Assembly: GCA_016708265.1 (NCBI GenBank)
Contig: JADJGA010000011.1
Location: forward strand, 248,001-312,000
DNA length: 64,000 bases
Origin: Saprospiraceae bacterium
GTDB taxonomy: Bacteria; Bacteroidota; Bacteroidia; Chitinophagales; Saprospiraceae
Direction of reading: 5' to 3'
Made by a program: the position numbers and the translations under genes. The notes beneath the pieces were generated by a model. The model was not told the origin of the DNA and searched no databases. It saw only the letters and a program-made list of their open reading frames with translations. This document shows, in pieces, positions 42,342 to 51,341 of this stretch (positions are counted from its first letter, which is position 1; the number at the start of each line of letters is the position of its first letter).

Positions 42342-45083
42342 TTAATCCAGGTGTTTTTCAATATTAATAATTTCATAAACCTCAATCTGATCCCCAACTC
42401 TCATATCGCTGAAATTATCGATAGTTAATCCGCATTCCATCCCGGCTTTAACCTCCTTAATATCGTTTTTAAACCTTTTCAGAGAGCTGAGAGATATGTT
42501 TTGATTTTCTTTTGTGGGGTAAATAACAATACCATCTCTTATCACTCTGATATAGCTGTTTTTATCGATAGATCCTTCCATGACATAACTACCGGCAATG
42601 ATACCAACCTTACTGATCTTGAATATTTCACGAATCTCGACGAGTCCTTTAATCTGTTCCTGCTTGGTAGGTTCAAGCATACCCTCCATTGCAAGCTTAA
42701 CCTCATCAATTGCTTCGTAAATAATTGAATAAGTTTTAATTTCAACCCCTTCTTTTTCTGCTATTCTTTTGGCATTGCCGGAAGGTCTCACCTGGAATCC
42801 TATAATGATACCATTGGAAGCGGAAGCAAGAAGAACATCAGATTCCGAGATCTGTCCAACACCTTTATGAATAACGTTGACGTTTATTTCATTTATTGAT
42901 AATTTGATCAGGGAATCTGCCAGAGCTTCAGCTGTTCCGTCTGTATCAGCCTTTACGATCAGGTTGAGTTCTTTAAAATCTTCTAACTGAAGACGTCTGC
43001 CTATTTCTTCCAGGCTGATTCGTTTTTTAGTTCTGCTTAATTGTTCACGTGCGATTATAGAACGTCTAGAAGCAATATTTTTTGCTGTTTTTTCCTGTGT
43101 GTATTCTTTGAATATTTCCCCGGCCTGTGCTGCTCCGTTCATTCCCAGGATTTTCACCGGCGTAGAAGGTCCGGCTGATTTAATTCTTTTCCCCCGGTCA
43201 TTGAACATAGCTTTCACTTTTCCGAAAAAGTGTCCTGCCACCAAAGTGGAACCTATTTCCAGGGTTCCATTCTGAACCAGCACATTACTTACAAATCCTT
43301 TACCTTTATCCAGGGTTGCTTCAAGAACAGTTCCAATGGACGGTCTTTTCGGATTGGCTTTCAAATCAAGCATTTCGGCTTCAAGAAATATTTTTTCAAG
43401 CAAATCTTCAATTCCCAGTCCCGATTTAGCAGAAATATCCTGAGATTGATATTTTCCTCCCCATTCTTCAACAAGAAGATTCATTGAAGCAAGTTCCTGT
43501 TTTATTTTTTCGGGATCAGCTCCATTTTTATCTACTTTGTTTATGGCAAATATCATCGGAACTCCGGCAGCCTGAGAATGGCTGATAGCTTCCTTAGTCT
43601 GAGGCATTATTCTGTCGTCAGCAGCTATTACAATAATAACTATATCCGTCACTTTTGCCCCCCTTGCTCTCATGGCTGTAAATGCCTCGTGGCCGGGAGT
43701 GTCAATAAAAGTGATGGTTTTATTTTCTCCTAATATTACCTCATAAGCTCCTACGTGCTGAGTAATACCTCCCGCTTCACCGCTAACTACATTTGTTTTA
43801 CGGATATAATCGAGGAGTGATGTTTTTCCATGGTCAACATGTCCCATAACGGTTACAATAGGAGCGCGTGGTGACAAATCAGCCTCATTGTCTATTATTT
43901 CTTCTTCTTCATCTTCCTTGATTTCATCAGCTTCCATGTATTTCAATTCAAAACCGAATTCTTCAGCAACCAATTCAATGATCTCTTTCTCAATTCTCTG
44001 ATTTATCGAAACTATAACACCCACATTCATACAAGTAGTTATGATGCTGGTTACAGGTTCGTTCATGAGACTTGCTAATTCTGATACACTTATGAATTCA
44101 CTTACCTCGAGGATTTTTTCGTCAATTTGTTCATTCTGTTCAGACCGCTCTCTCCTGATAATTTTACTTTCTTTTCTGATCTTTTGTCGTTTACTCTTTC
44201 CTGTGCCTTTTAATTTGGCAATAGTGCTTTTAATTTTATCTTCAATTTCCTTTTCAGAGATTTCCTTAACCTCGTCTTCTTTAGCTTTTTTAAATGGTTT
44301 TTCCTGCAATGAAACCTGGTCCGTATTTATTTTCTTTCTTTTACGTTTTCTCTTTTTCTTGTGTAACTCTCCTTCGGTGGCAGGTACTGCTTTTATAACC
44401 GTAAGTTTTTCTTCGGGTTTTACTGGCTTATCAATTTTTTTCTTATGTTCAAATTTAGTTACATCTATTTTACCAAGTTTTTTAAGACCCTTTAATTTTG
44501 GAGTTTCTATTCTGTGAATTTCATTTTCATCAGGAACAATTTCAGTACCTTGAGCAACTTCTTCGGTTTTAGTGATTTCTTCGGTTTTGGTGATTTCACC
44601 GGTTTCTGGCTGAGGTGTTATTTCAGAACCGTCAGCAGGACTTCCTGAGTCCTCTTCTTTGATCACAGGAGTTTCTGTTTCTGCAACAGGTTCTTCTTTA
44701 TGTTTCTTTTTATTAAACTGATCAAGATCTATTTTTCCAATTACTGTTAACTTTGGCTTATCAACTTCTTCAATTTCAGTTTTAATGAACTTTTCGGGTT
44801 GTGAATATGCTGATTTCTTAAAAATCTCTTCTTTTTTTGGTTCTGGTTTTTCCTGTACAGGAGGAGTTTCCTTTCTTCTTTTTCTTTCTTCAAGCAAAGC
44901 CTCTGCTTTTTCTTTTTCCACCATTGCATTGCTGAATTTTTCCAGGAGCAAATTATGAACCTCATCGGAGATCTTTGCAATGGGTTTGTTTTCTACCTCA
45001 ATGCCCTTGGAAGTAAGGTATTCGACAATTGTACTGGTAGCTACATTGAGTTCTTTTGCTATTTTAAATAAGTTATAAGCCAT
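42342..45083 (-). CDS. infB: Translation initiation factor IF-2
   Basis: A 913-aa protein. The N-terminal IF2N domain (MAYNLFKIAKELNVATSTIVEYLTS) is followed by a long charged linker to about residue 310 and a second IF2N-like domain (LEVSEFISVSELASLM). The GTPase core has G1 GHVDHGKT, G3 DTPGHEAF, G4 NKVDK, then domains II-IV ending IVIYPTKENQN and VGDQIEVYEI. It positions fMet-tRNA on the 30S subunit. It is the last gene of rimP-nusA-infB, separated from nusA by 51 bp. Confidence 0.96.
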   Translation of the reverse strand: MAYNLFKIAKELNVATSTIVEYLTSKGIEVENKPIAKISDEVHNLLLEKFSNAMVEKEKAEALLEERKRRKETPPVQEKPEPKKEEIFKKSAYSQPEKFIKTEIEEVDKPKLTVIGKIDLDQFNKKKHKEEPVAETETPVIKEEDSGSPADGSEITPQPETGEITKTEEITKTEEVAQGTEIVPDENEIHRIETPKLKGLKKLGKIDVTKFEHKKKIDKPVKPEEKLTVIKAVPATEGELHKKKRKRKRKKINTDQVSLQEKPFKKAKEDEVKEISEKEIEDKIKSTIAKLKGTGKSKRQKIRKESKIIRRERSEQNEQIDEKILEVSEFISVSELASLMNEPVTSIITTCMNVGVIVSINQRIEKEIIELVAEEFGFELKYMEADEIKEDEEEEIIDNEADLSPRAPIVTVMGHVDHGKTSLLDYIRKTNVVSGEAGGITQHVGAYEVILGENKTITFIDTPGHEAFTAMRARGAKVTDIVIIVIAADDRIMPQTKEAISHSQAAGVPMIFAINKVDKNGADPEKIKQELASMNLLVEEWGGKYQSQDISAKSGLGIEDLLEKIFLEAEMLDLKANPKRPSIGTVLEATLDKGKGFVSNVLVQNGTLEIGSTLVAGHFFGKVKAMFNDRGKRIKSAGPSTPVKILGMNGAAQAGEIFKEYTQEKTAKNIASRRSIIAREQLSRTKKRISLEEIGRRLQLEDFKELNLIVKADTDGTAEALADSLIKLSINEINVNVIHKGVGQISESDVLLASASNGIIIGFQVRPSGNAKRIAEKEGVEIKTYSIIYEAIDEVKLAMEGMLEPTKQEQIKGLVEIREIFKISKVGIIAGSYVMEGSIDKNSYIRVIRDGIVIYPTKENQNISLSSLKRFKNDIKEVKAGMECGLTIDNFSDMRVGDQIEVYEIINIEKHLD

Positions 45084-45134
45084 TATATGATTTTAATTCA
45101 AATAAAATTCGTTACTGATCTTTAAAGTCAGTGA

Positions 45135-46376
45135 TTATTGGTTGTCATCAAATTCAGAGCGCAAAATATTAATTACCTCGTCTATTGTTTCTTCTTCAAG
45201 GTCTGTCCTGCGTATAAGCTCTTCTCTGTTAAGAGACATTACACTCTTAGCCGTATCACAACCAATGCTTTTAAGCTGATCAATGATCCAGTCTTCTATT
45301 TCGTCTCTGAATTCATCAAGATCAACATCATCTGATAGATTATCGTCAAGTTCACGATAAATATCCAGTTCATACCCTGTTAGATCGCTTGCAAGTTTAA
45401 TATTGGCCCCATTTTTTCCAATTGCCAGAGAAACCTGATCAGGTTTTAAATAAATAGAAACTCTTTTAGATTTTTCATCAATTTCTATGTTGCTCACTTT
45501 AGCAGGAGTAAGAGACCTTTGAATATACAGAGAAGAATTGCTTGTATAATTGATAATATCAATATTTTCATTTCTTAATTCACGGACGATACCATGAATT
45601 CTGGAACCCTTCATCCCAACACAGGCTCCAACCGGATCTATTCTGTCGTCGTATGATTCAACAGCAACTTTAGCTCTTATGCCAGGGATCCTGACTATTT
45701 TCTTGATCACAATCAGCCCGTCTTCTATTTCAGGCACCTCCTGTTCCAATAGTTTTTCAAGGAATTTATTATCTGTTCGTGAAATCAGAATAACGGGAAC
45801 ATTATTTCTCATTTCAACGGTTTTTATAATAGCCTTGATCATATCTCCCTTGCGGAAAAAATCTCCTTTGATTAATTCTGTTCTTGGTAAAAGCAATTCG
45901 TTGGAAGTTGCATCGTCAATAACAAGCAAATCCTTTTTCATGATCTGACCTATTTCTCCCAAGATCAGTTCTCCAACACGTGTATGATATTGTTTGTAAA
46001 TGTCTTCTTTTTCCAGTTCAGTAATTCTTGAAACAAGAGTCTGCCGAGCAGCCATTATGGCTCTTCTTCCAAAAGTTTCAACGTCGATTTTTTCATAACA
46101 CTCGTCGCTGACATCATAATCACTATCAATTATTTGTGCTTCCGAAAAAGAAATCTGTGTCAATTCGTCAGTAACCTCACCGTCCGGTACAACAGTACGA
46201 ACTTTCCAAAGTTCAAGGTCTCCATTGGTTGTGTTGACTATAACTTCAAAATTATCATCTGAACCATATTTTTTCTTGATAAGTGTTCGGAATACATCCT
46301 CCAGGACCCGTACTAATGTGGGTCTGTCAATATTTTTTCCAGCTTTGAATTCGGAAAAAGATTCAATTAAATTCAT
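45135..46376 (-). CDS. nusA: Transcription elongation/termination factor NusA
   Basis: A 413-aa protein with the NusA N-terminal RNAP-binding domain (LVRVLEDVFRTLIKKKYGSDD). The S1 domain is around YHTRVGELILGEIGQIMK, then KH1 and KH2 (VGACVGMKGSRIHGIVRELRNENID and VSLAIGKNGANIKLASDLTGYEL). A short helix-hairpin region closes it. It promotes pausing and intrinsic termination and is classically autoregulatory of its operon. Its start overlaps the rimP stop by 4 bp. Confidence 0.96.
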   Translation of the reverse strand: MNLIESFSEFKAGKNIDRPTLVRVLEDVFRTLIKKKYGSDDNFEVIVNTTNGDLELWKVRTVVPDGEVTDELTQISFSEAQIIDSDYDVSDECYEKIDVETFGRRAIMAARQTLVSRITELEKEDIYKQYHTRVGELILGEIGQIMKKDLLVIDDATSNELLLPRTELIKGDFFRKGDMIKAIIKTVEMRNNVPVILISRTDNKFLEKLLEQEVPEIEDGLIVIKKIVRIPGIRAKVAVESYDDRIDPVGACVGMKGSRIHGIVRELRNENIDIINYTSNSSLYIQRSLTPAKVSNIEIDEKSKRVSIYLKPDQVSLAIGKNGANIKLASDLTGYELDIYRELDDNLSDDVDLDEFRDEIEDWIIDQLKSIGCDTAKSVMSLNREELIRRTDLEEETIDEVINILRSEFDDNQ

Positions 46377-46840
46377 TTTTGTTTTATATTAAATTTAAAA
46401 ATTATTTTAGCTTCTTCAATTTCGTCAAAGGCAATACTTATATTTTTCGATTCCTTTTTATCTTTATATTCAACAATTATTCCATTTTCATCAACAAAAG
46501 ATAAAATACCTTCAAGTACCGTCTTGTTTTTCAGTTTTATGTTAATAAACTTTCCTAAATTTTTAGGGAACTGTCTTTTTATCAAAGGACGTTCAAGTCC
46601 CGGCGAGGAAACTTCAAGAGTGTATTTATCGCTGATAAGATCAGCTTCTTCTAAAAATTTACCGACGTATCTGCTAACCGATGTGCATTTATTGATCGTC
46701 ATTCCGGAATCACTGTCAACAAAAATCTCAAGCTTCAGATTTTTATTTATTTTTACTTCAACAATATAACAATCACGGAATTCTTCTTCGAGGAATTTCT
46801 GTTCAATAATTTCAGTAATTTTTTTTATTAAGTCTGTCAT
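46373..46840 (-). CDS. rimP: Ribosome maturation factor RimP
   Basis: 155 aa from the ATG at 46840 (MTDLIKKITEIIEQKFL). A longer in-frame start at 46975 would lie upstream of the promoter and pass through a terminator hairpin, so it is rejected. RimP motifs are present: DCYIVEVKINKNLKLEIFVDS, SGMTINKCTSVSRYVGKFL, EVSSPGLERPL and an Sm-like C-terminal domain. It acts in 30S assembly. It is the first gene of the rimP-nusA-infB operon, and its leader contains an intrinsic terminator ending about 10 nt before its ATG. Confidence 0.93.
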   Translation of the reverse strand: MTDLIKKITEIIEQKFLEEEFRDCYIVEVKINKNLKLEIFVDSDSGMTINKCTSVSRYVGKFLEEADLISDKYTLEVSSPGLERPLIKRQFPKNLGKFINIKLKNKTVLEGILSFVDENGIIVEYKDKKESKNISIAFDEIEEAKIIFKFNIKQK

Positions 46841-46850
46841 ACAAGATATA

Positions 46851-46880
46851 TAAAAAAGAGGGAACAATTTGTTCCCTCTT
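46851..46880 (-). promoter_or_regulatory. Terminator/attenuator hairpin in the rimP-nusA-infB leader
   Basis: On the minus strand an 11-bp stem (arms AGAGGGAACAA and TTGTTCCCTCT, 46857-46879) is followed at once by TTTTTT. It lies within the about 50-nt leader between the promoter (46897-46929) and the rimP ATG. Only the rimP operon can be controlled by it, which points to attenuation. Confidence 0.75.
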
Positions 46881-46896
46881 CTGCCGTTTCCGGATG

Positions 46897-46929
46897 CAAA
46901 TATATGACAATTAATATATTTTGCACAAA
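46897..46929 (-). promoter_or_regulatory. Promoter of rimP-nusA-infB
   Basis: On the minus strand TTTG (46926-46929), a 21-nt spacer and TATATTTG (46897-46904). The start is expected near 46890. Confidence 0.8.
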
Positions 46930-46932
46930 TAA

Positions 46933-46964
46933 TTGAAGAATTAATCAATAAAGTTATAATTTTG
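46933..46964 (+). promoter_or_regulatory. Promoter of the purine nucleoside phosphorylase gene
   Basis: TTGA (46933-46936), a 20-nt spacer and TAATTTTG (46957-46964). It is back-to-back with the rimP promoter: the two -33 boxes are three bases apart. Confidence 0.78.
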
Positions 46965-46984
46965 GCGGGTTTCAAATAAAATAT

Positions 46985-47812
46985 ATGGAAAAGTTACTTA
47001 AAAATCTAACCGAAACAAGAGATTTCATATTTTCAAAATCTCAGATACTTCCAAAACTTGCAATAGTTTTCGGATCGGGATTAAGCAGCGAAGAGCTGCT
47101 TGACGCCATTGAAGCAAAAATTGAATATAAACACATTCCACATTTTCCGGTGAGCACGGTTGATAATCATAAGGGAGAACTTGTAATAGGAAAAAGAAAT
47201 GGAAAAGGAATATATATTTTCTCAGGAAGATTCCATTACTATGAAGGATATTCAGCACAGGAAATAACATATCCCGTCAGGTTACTTCAATTCATTAATA
47301 CACCGGATCTGATATTGACAAATGCTTCAGGAGGGATAAATCCCGAATTCAATGCAGGAGATATTATTCTGATAAAAGATCACATAAATATGATTCCGGA
47401 TCATCCGCTCAGAGGCAAAAACCCTGAAACTTTTGGCACCCGCTTCCCGGATATGTCAAATGCATATTGTTTGGAGTTAAGAAAGCAAATAAAATCAGTA
47501 GCGAACTATTTGAACTATTCCCTCAAAGAAGGGGTTTATCTTGCACTTCAGGGCCCAAGCCTTGAAACCCCGGCTGAATACTCTATGATATATAGAATGG
47601 GGGCCGATCTGATAGGAATGTCAACAGTGTTTGAAACAATTGCTGCAGTACACGGAGGCATGAAAGTTGCCGGATTTTCTGTTGTTTCGAATGAATGCTA
47701 TCCTCCTGAAAGGATAAAAAAGACAACCCACGAAGATGTTGTAAAAGTTGTTAGCAGATCTGAACATAAATTGATGGAATTATTAGGTAAATGGGTTGAT
47801 AATTATCTATAG
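46985..47812 (+). CDS. punA: Purine-nucleoside phosphorylase (PNP class I)
   Basis: A 275-aa trimeric-type PNP. IVFGSGLSSEELL (phosphate site) is near the N-terminus, then GRFHYYEGYS, LTNASGGINPEF, MIPDHPLRGKNPETFGTRFPDMS and the purine-site EGVYLALQGPSLETPAEYSM, then GADLIGMSTVFETIAAVHGGMKV. It phosphorolyses guanosine/inosine for purine salvage. It stands alone, divergent from rimP with a shared promoter region. Confidence 0.93.
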   Translation: MEKLLKNLTETRDFIFSKSQILPKLAIVFGSGLSSEELLDAIEAKIEYKHIPHFPVSTVDNHKGELVIGKRNGKGIYIFSGRFHYYEGYSAQEITYPVRLLQFINTPDLILTNASGGINPEFNAGDIILIKDHINMIPDHPLRGKNPETFGTRFPDMSNAYCLELRKQIKSVANYLNYSLKEGVYLALQGPSLETPAEYSMIYRMGADLIGMSTVFETIAAVHGGMKVAGFSVVSNECYPPERIKKTTHEDVVKVVSRSEHKLMELLGKWVDNYL

Positions 47813-48086
47813 ACGGTAAAAAAAACAACCAGGAACAAACAAATAGGTTTATTTTACAATTATTTTTTTGATGTATATTTATTATTATGCTATATTGTGC
47901 CTGAGTCTGGGGCAAAGGTGGTTATTGCCCCGAAGCAAGCCGTTAATTCCGGATACAGGAATATATTGAATTGAAATTATTAAAAAATCCTCCGACTATA
48001 ATTTTATACATGAATATATCAGAAGCTGCAAATTTAATATTTGAGAAATTAATAACAGATTTTACTAAAAAACCCTTATAAAAGAT
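47813..48086 (+). other. Leader region of the ABC-F gene
   Basis: 274 bp without a recognised gene. It contains a hairpin GGGGCAA (47909-47915)/TTGCCCC (47925-47931) with a 9-nt loop and no U-run, and a 23-codon frame (48010-48081) that stops 5 nt before the ABC-F ATG. Both could belong to a translated leader, but neither is proven. Confidence 0.35.
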
Positions 48087-49958
48087 ATGAATTATCTTCA
48101 GCTGGAAAATGTAACGAAAACATACGGAGACAGGATTTTATTGGACAACATAAACCTGAGTATCAATAAAGGAGACAAAATCGGCCTGGTAGCAAAAAAT
48201 GGCAGTGGCAAATCAACTTTATTACGGTTAATTGCCGGAATTGAGAGCCCTGAAGGAGAAAAAGCAAAAATTATACTGAACAAAAATATAAATTTATCAA
48301 TACTTGAACAAGAACCGGTTTTTAATGAAGGCCTTACCCTGATTGACACAATATTTGATACCGATGATGAAAAGATCAATGCTATTAAAGAATATGAGGA
48401 AGCCCTGATAAGAAATGATAATGAGCGTATTCAATCAGCAATTTCAAAAATCGATAACCTGAAATGCTGGAATATAGAGTCAAGCATTAAAGAGGTCCTT
48501 TATAAACTTAAGATACCGCTACTGGACAAAAAAATCTCTGAACTGTCAGGTGGGCATAAAAAACGACTGGCACTTGCCAGGATAATGCTTAAAGAACCGG
48601 AATTCCTGATTCTGGATGAGCCTACTAATCATTTGGATGTAGATATGATAGAATGGCTTGAAGAATTTCTCCTAAGCAGGAATCTGACATTGTTCATGGT
48701 CACTCACGACAGATATTTCCTTGAGAATACGTGCAATAAAATAATTGAGCTGGAAAACGGAGAAATATTTACTTATCCGGGAAATTACGAAAGCTATCTA
48801 GAGAAAAAATCAGAAAAGATCTATAACGATAGCATCACAGGAGAAAAACTGAAAAAACTGCTTAAAAACGAATTGGAATGGCTTAATCGTCAACCAAGAG
48901 CCAGAGGAACAAAATCAAAAGCAAGAATCGATAAGTTCTTTGAATTGAAAGAAAAATCCCAAACGAATGTAAACAATGATTCGATAAGCATTGAAATTGA
49001 AACACAGAGGCTTGGAAGTAAAATTCTGGAAATTCATAATGTCAGCAAGTCATATGAAGGAATTAATATTTTGAAAGATTTCTCCTATAAATTCAGAAAA
49101 TATGAGAAGATAGGAATTATCGGGGATAATGGAGTGGGTAAAACGACATTTATAAATATCATAAACGGACTTGTTAAACCCGATAAAGGAAAAGTCATAA
49201 TAGGAGATACGGTCAAGTTCAGTATTTTTTCCCAGCATAGTATTCATCTGGATTCCGACAAAAGGGTATTGGATGTGATACTGGATATTGCGGAATACAT
49301 ACCGTTGTTAAACGGACGAAAACTAACTGCGGAGCAATTGCTTGAGAAATTTTTATTTACCAGAAGTCAGCAGCAGATATATGTTTCACAGTTAAGCGGT
49401 GGAGAAAAACGAAGACTGCAATTGCTCGCAGTTTTGATGACAAACCCTAACTTTTTAATACTTGACGAGCCAACTAATGATCTGGATATCATAACACTCA
49501 ACATACTTGAAGAATACCTGATGGGGTTTAAGGGGAATTTGATAATTATAACTCACGACCGGTACTTTATGGATAAAATAACGGACCATATTTTTGTAAT
49601 GGACGGAACAGGAGAGATCATTGTGTTTAACAGTACCTTTTCTGAATACAGGGCACAGAGCAAATTGATAAAAAAAGAAGAGACTAAATCCCAGCCCAAA
49701 ACAGAGGATAAAAATATAATCAGGAACGAAAAGAAGAAATTGAACAATGAAATATCAAAAATATTAAGAGAAATAGAAAGCAGGGAATCGGAAAAAAGCG
49801 ATTTGATGCTATTTTTCTCTGAAAACGCCGAAACAGATATAAAGACAATAGAACTCAAAGGTAAAAAACTGAAAGAGCTAAATGATGGTATCAAGAAACT
49901 CGAAACAAACTGGGAAGAATTGATGGAGAAACTTGAAAGATTAGAAACGGAATCCTAA
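48087..49958 (+). CDS. ABC-F ATPase (Uup-like) with C-terminal coiled coil
   Basis: A 623-aa protein with two ABC domains and no membrane part. Walker A is AKNGSGKST and GDNGVGKT. Signatures are LSGGHKKRLALARIM and LSGGEKRRLQLLAVL, and Walker B is LILDEPTNHLD and LILDEPTNDLD. The interdomain linker carries RQPRARGTKSKARIDKF, the PtIM region that reaches the ribosomal E site. A C-terminal coiled coil (about 545-623, KKLNNEISKILREIESRESEK) marks the Uup subgroup, tied to DNA or ribosome binding. Its end overlaps the convergent porin-like gene by 18 bp. Confidence 0.92.
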   Translation: MNYLQLENVTKTYGDRILLDNINLSINKGDKIGLVAKNGSGKSTLLRLIAGIESPEGEKAKIILNKNINLSILEQEPVFNEGLTLIDTIFDTDDEKINAIKEYEEALIRNDNERIQSAISKIDNLKCWNIESSIKEVLYKLKIPLLDKKISELSGGHKKRLALARIMLKEPEFLILDEPTNHLDVDMIEWLEEFLLSRNLTLFMVTHDRYFLENTCNKIIELENGEIFTYPGNYESYLEKKSEKIYNDSITGEKLKKLLKNELEWLNRQPRARGTKSKARIDKFFELKEKSQTNVNNDSISIEIETQRLGSKILEIHNVSKSYEGINILKDFSYKFRKYEKIGIIGDNGVGKTTFINIINGLVKPDKGKVIIGDTVKFSIFSQHSIHLDSDKRVLDVILDIAEYIPLLNGRKLTAEQLLEKFLFTRSQQQIYVSQLSGGEKRRLQLLAVLMTNPNFLILDEPTNDLDIITLNILEEYLMGFKGNLIIITHDRYFMDKITDHIFVMDGTGEIIVFNSTFSEYRAQSKLIKKEETKSQPKTEDKNIIRNEKKKLNNEISKILREIESRESEKSDLMLFFSENAETDIKTIELKGKKLKELNDGIKKLETNWEELMEKLERLETES

Positions 49959-50831
49959 TGAAACCTGAAGGTTCATATTTCTGTCAAAATCATCTTTATA
50001 TATCAGCTTGTCTTCGTTATTGAAAAACAAATCACCATCATCGCTCAGGCTTTTCAGCGAACGGTCAAGCTTATTATTTGTAATATCAGTCAAGCCATAT
50101 TGGAAATTCATACCAACAAGTAAACTGGTATTGATAAAATAATTAATCCCAAAATTCAGGCCCGCATCAAATACCTTATAAAAACTTCCATCTTTATAAT
50201 CCGCTACCGGAAACTGATTGTATGCCCGGCTTGTTTGTTTAGTCGTTCTGATCTCTTCCTTACCATCTGCATTGGTCGTTTTTATGTAAAGAATTCCATA
50301 GTTCACATATGGATTTGGGGCATCTTTGTCAGAATAATAATTGTACTTTAGTTTTTGATTGAATTTATTTCCAAATTGCATAGTACCATTACCAGAAGGG
50401 TTGATTAAAAACCCAAAATAACCACCGAGTTTGAACTCAAGCTTTTTAACGGGTTTAATATGTAAATTGAGGGGAACATAAATATACGAGTTTGATAAAT
50501 TTATATCGTAAGTAACATTATCATTTCTGAGGAGATAACTGTCATCATCGAAAAAAATATAATAAGACGGGCCCTGATACTTGTATTTGGCACCAATCTG
50601 GCTGTATTGAATTTCTGCCCCAGCGCTGAAATAGTCATTGAAAGAATATAAGCCCTCAACACCAAAATGAAAACCATTATTAATTTTATATGATTCCAAA
50701 ACTTCTGACTCTAAAGGGCCGGAAATAGTCGAAAAATTAACCCCTCCACGGATACCAAAATGAAATTCCTGTGCATATATTTTCAAACCCACAAAAAATA
50801 ACATCAATATTAAAACCCAAATTCTTTTCAT
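49941..50831 (-). CDS. Outer-membrane beta-barrel protein (PorT/OMP_b-brl_2 family)
   Basis: A 296-aa protein with a signal peptide (VLILMLFFVGLKIYAQ). It is a chain of alternating amphipathic strands typical of Bacteroidota OMP_b-brl_2 proteins: FHFGIRGGVNFSTISG, GFHFGVEGLYSFNDYFSAGAE and LEFKLGGYFGFLINPSG, ending with the aromatic signature NLQVSLGFRF. It has no plug or TonB box. Its function is unknown. It may be a small structural or transport barrel. Confidence 0.8.
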   Translation of the reverse strand: MKRIWVLILMLFFVGLKIYAQEFHFGIRGGVNFSTISGPLESEVLESYKINNGFHFGVEGLYSFNDYFSAGAEIQYSQIGAKYKYQGPSYYIFFDDDSYLLRNDNVTYDINLSNSYIYVPLNLHIKPVKKLEFKLGGYFGFLINPSGNGTMQFGNKFNQKLKYNYYSDKDAPNPYVNYGILYIKTTNADGKEEIRTTKQTSRAYNQFPVADYKDGSFYKVFDAGLNFGINYFINTSLLVGMNFQYGLTDITNNKLDRSLKSLSDDGDLFFNNEDKLIYKDDFDRNMNLQVSLGFRF

Positions 50832-51341
50832 CTTTTATCATTTAAAATTGAAAATGCCTGATTACTGATTTGATCCATTAAAATTTTTTAAATAGGAGCA
50901 ATTAATTAAAAAATCATTCAAGCGGCATTAATTTTTTTGCAAACCTACACAAAATCATCAACAAATAAAACCATTTTATTTTACTAACGAAAAAAAACCT
51001 GAAATATGGCAACAATTGCAGAAAATTGAAAAAATCCACACTTGAAATCCTGATTATTCAATGAAAAATATTGATGAAAGATTGTAAAACTATAAAAACC
51101 TTAACTTCAATTGGTAATTCTGAAAATCAGAACTTAAATATGATAAAGTTTTTATATTAAAAAAAATGTTAAAATGTTTTGTGGTGTAAAATATATTTTT
51201 AAAGAAAAAAATAATTAAAAAAAATTATTCCAAATATTAAAAAAATTCAAATATATCATATAATTTAGCGCCGTTGTATTAAAAAAAATCTCAAAAATTC
51301 TGATAATTAATTAAATACAAATTAACTCGGAAATTGCTATA
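50832..51341. other. AT-rich divergent intergenic region
   Basis: 510 bp between the barrel gene (minus) and the class II ribonucleotide reductase gene (plus). On the minus strand TAGGTTTG (50940-50947) fits a -7 box for the barrel gene, without a clear -33. On the plus strand TAATTTAG (about 51261) is a near-match before nrdJ. I see no cobalamin riboswitch or NrdR-box pair. Confidence 0.5.

Noticed and set aside
44041..44517. 158-codon frame opposite infB
   Set aside because: Antisense shadow of the charged IF-2 linker (Phe/Leu/Ser-rich), no start context.
46841..46975. N-terminal extension of RimP from an ATG at 46975
   Set aside because: It would start upstream of the promoter and run through a terminator hairpin. 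RimP homology begins at 46840.
50832..51341. Cobalamin riboswitch before the B12-dependent ribonucleotide reductase
   Set aside because: The region is AT-rich and shows no B12-box or conserved junction sequence.
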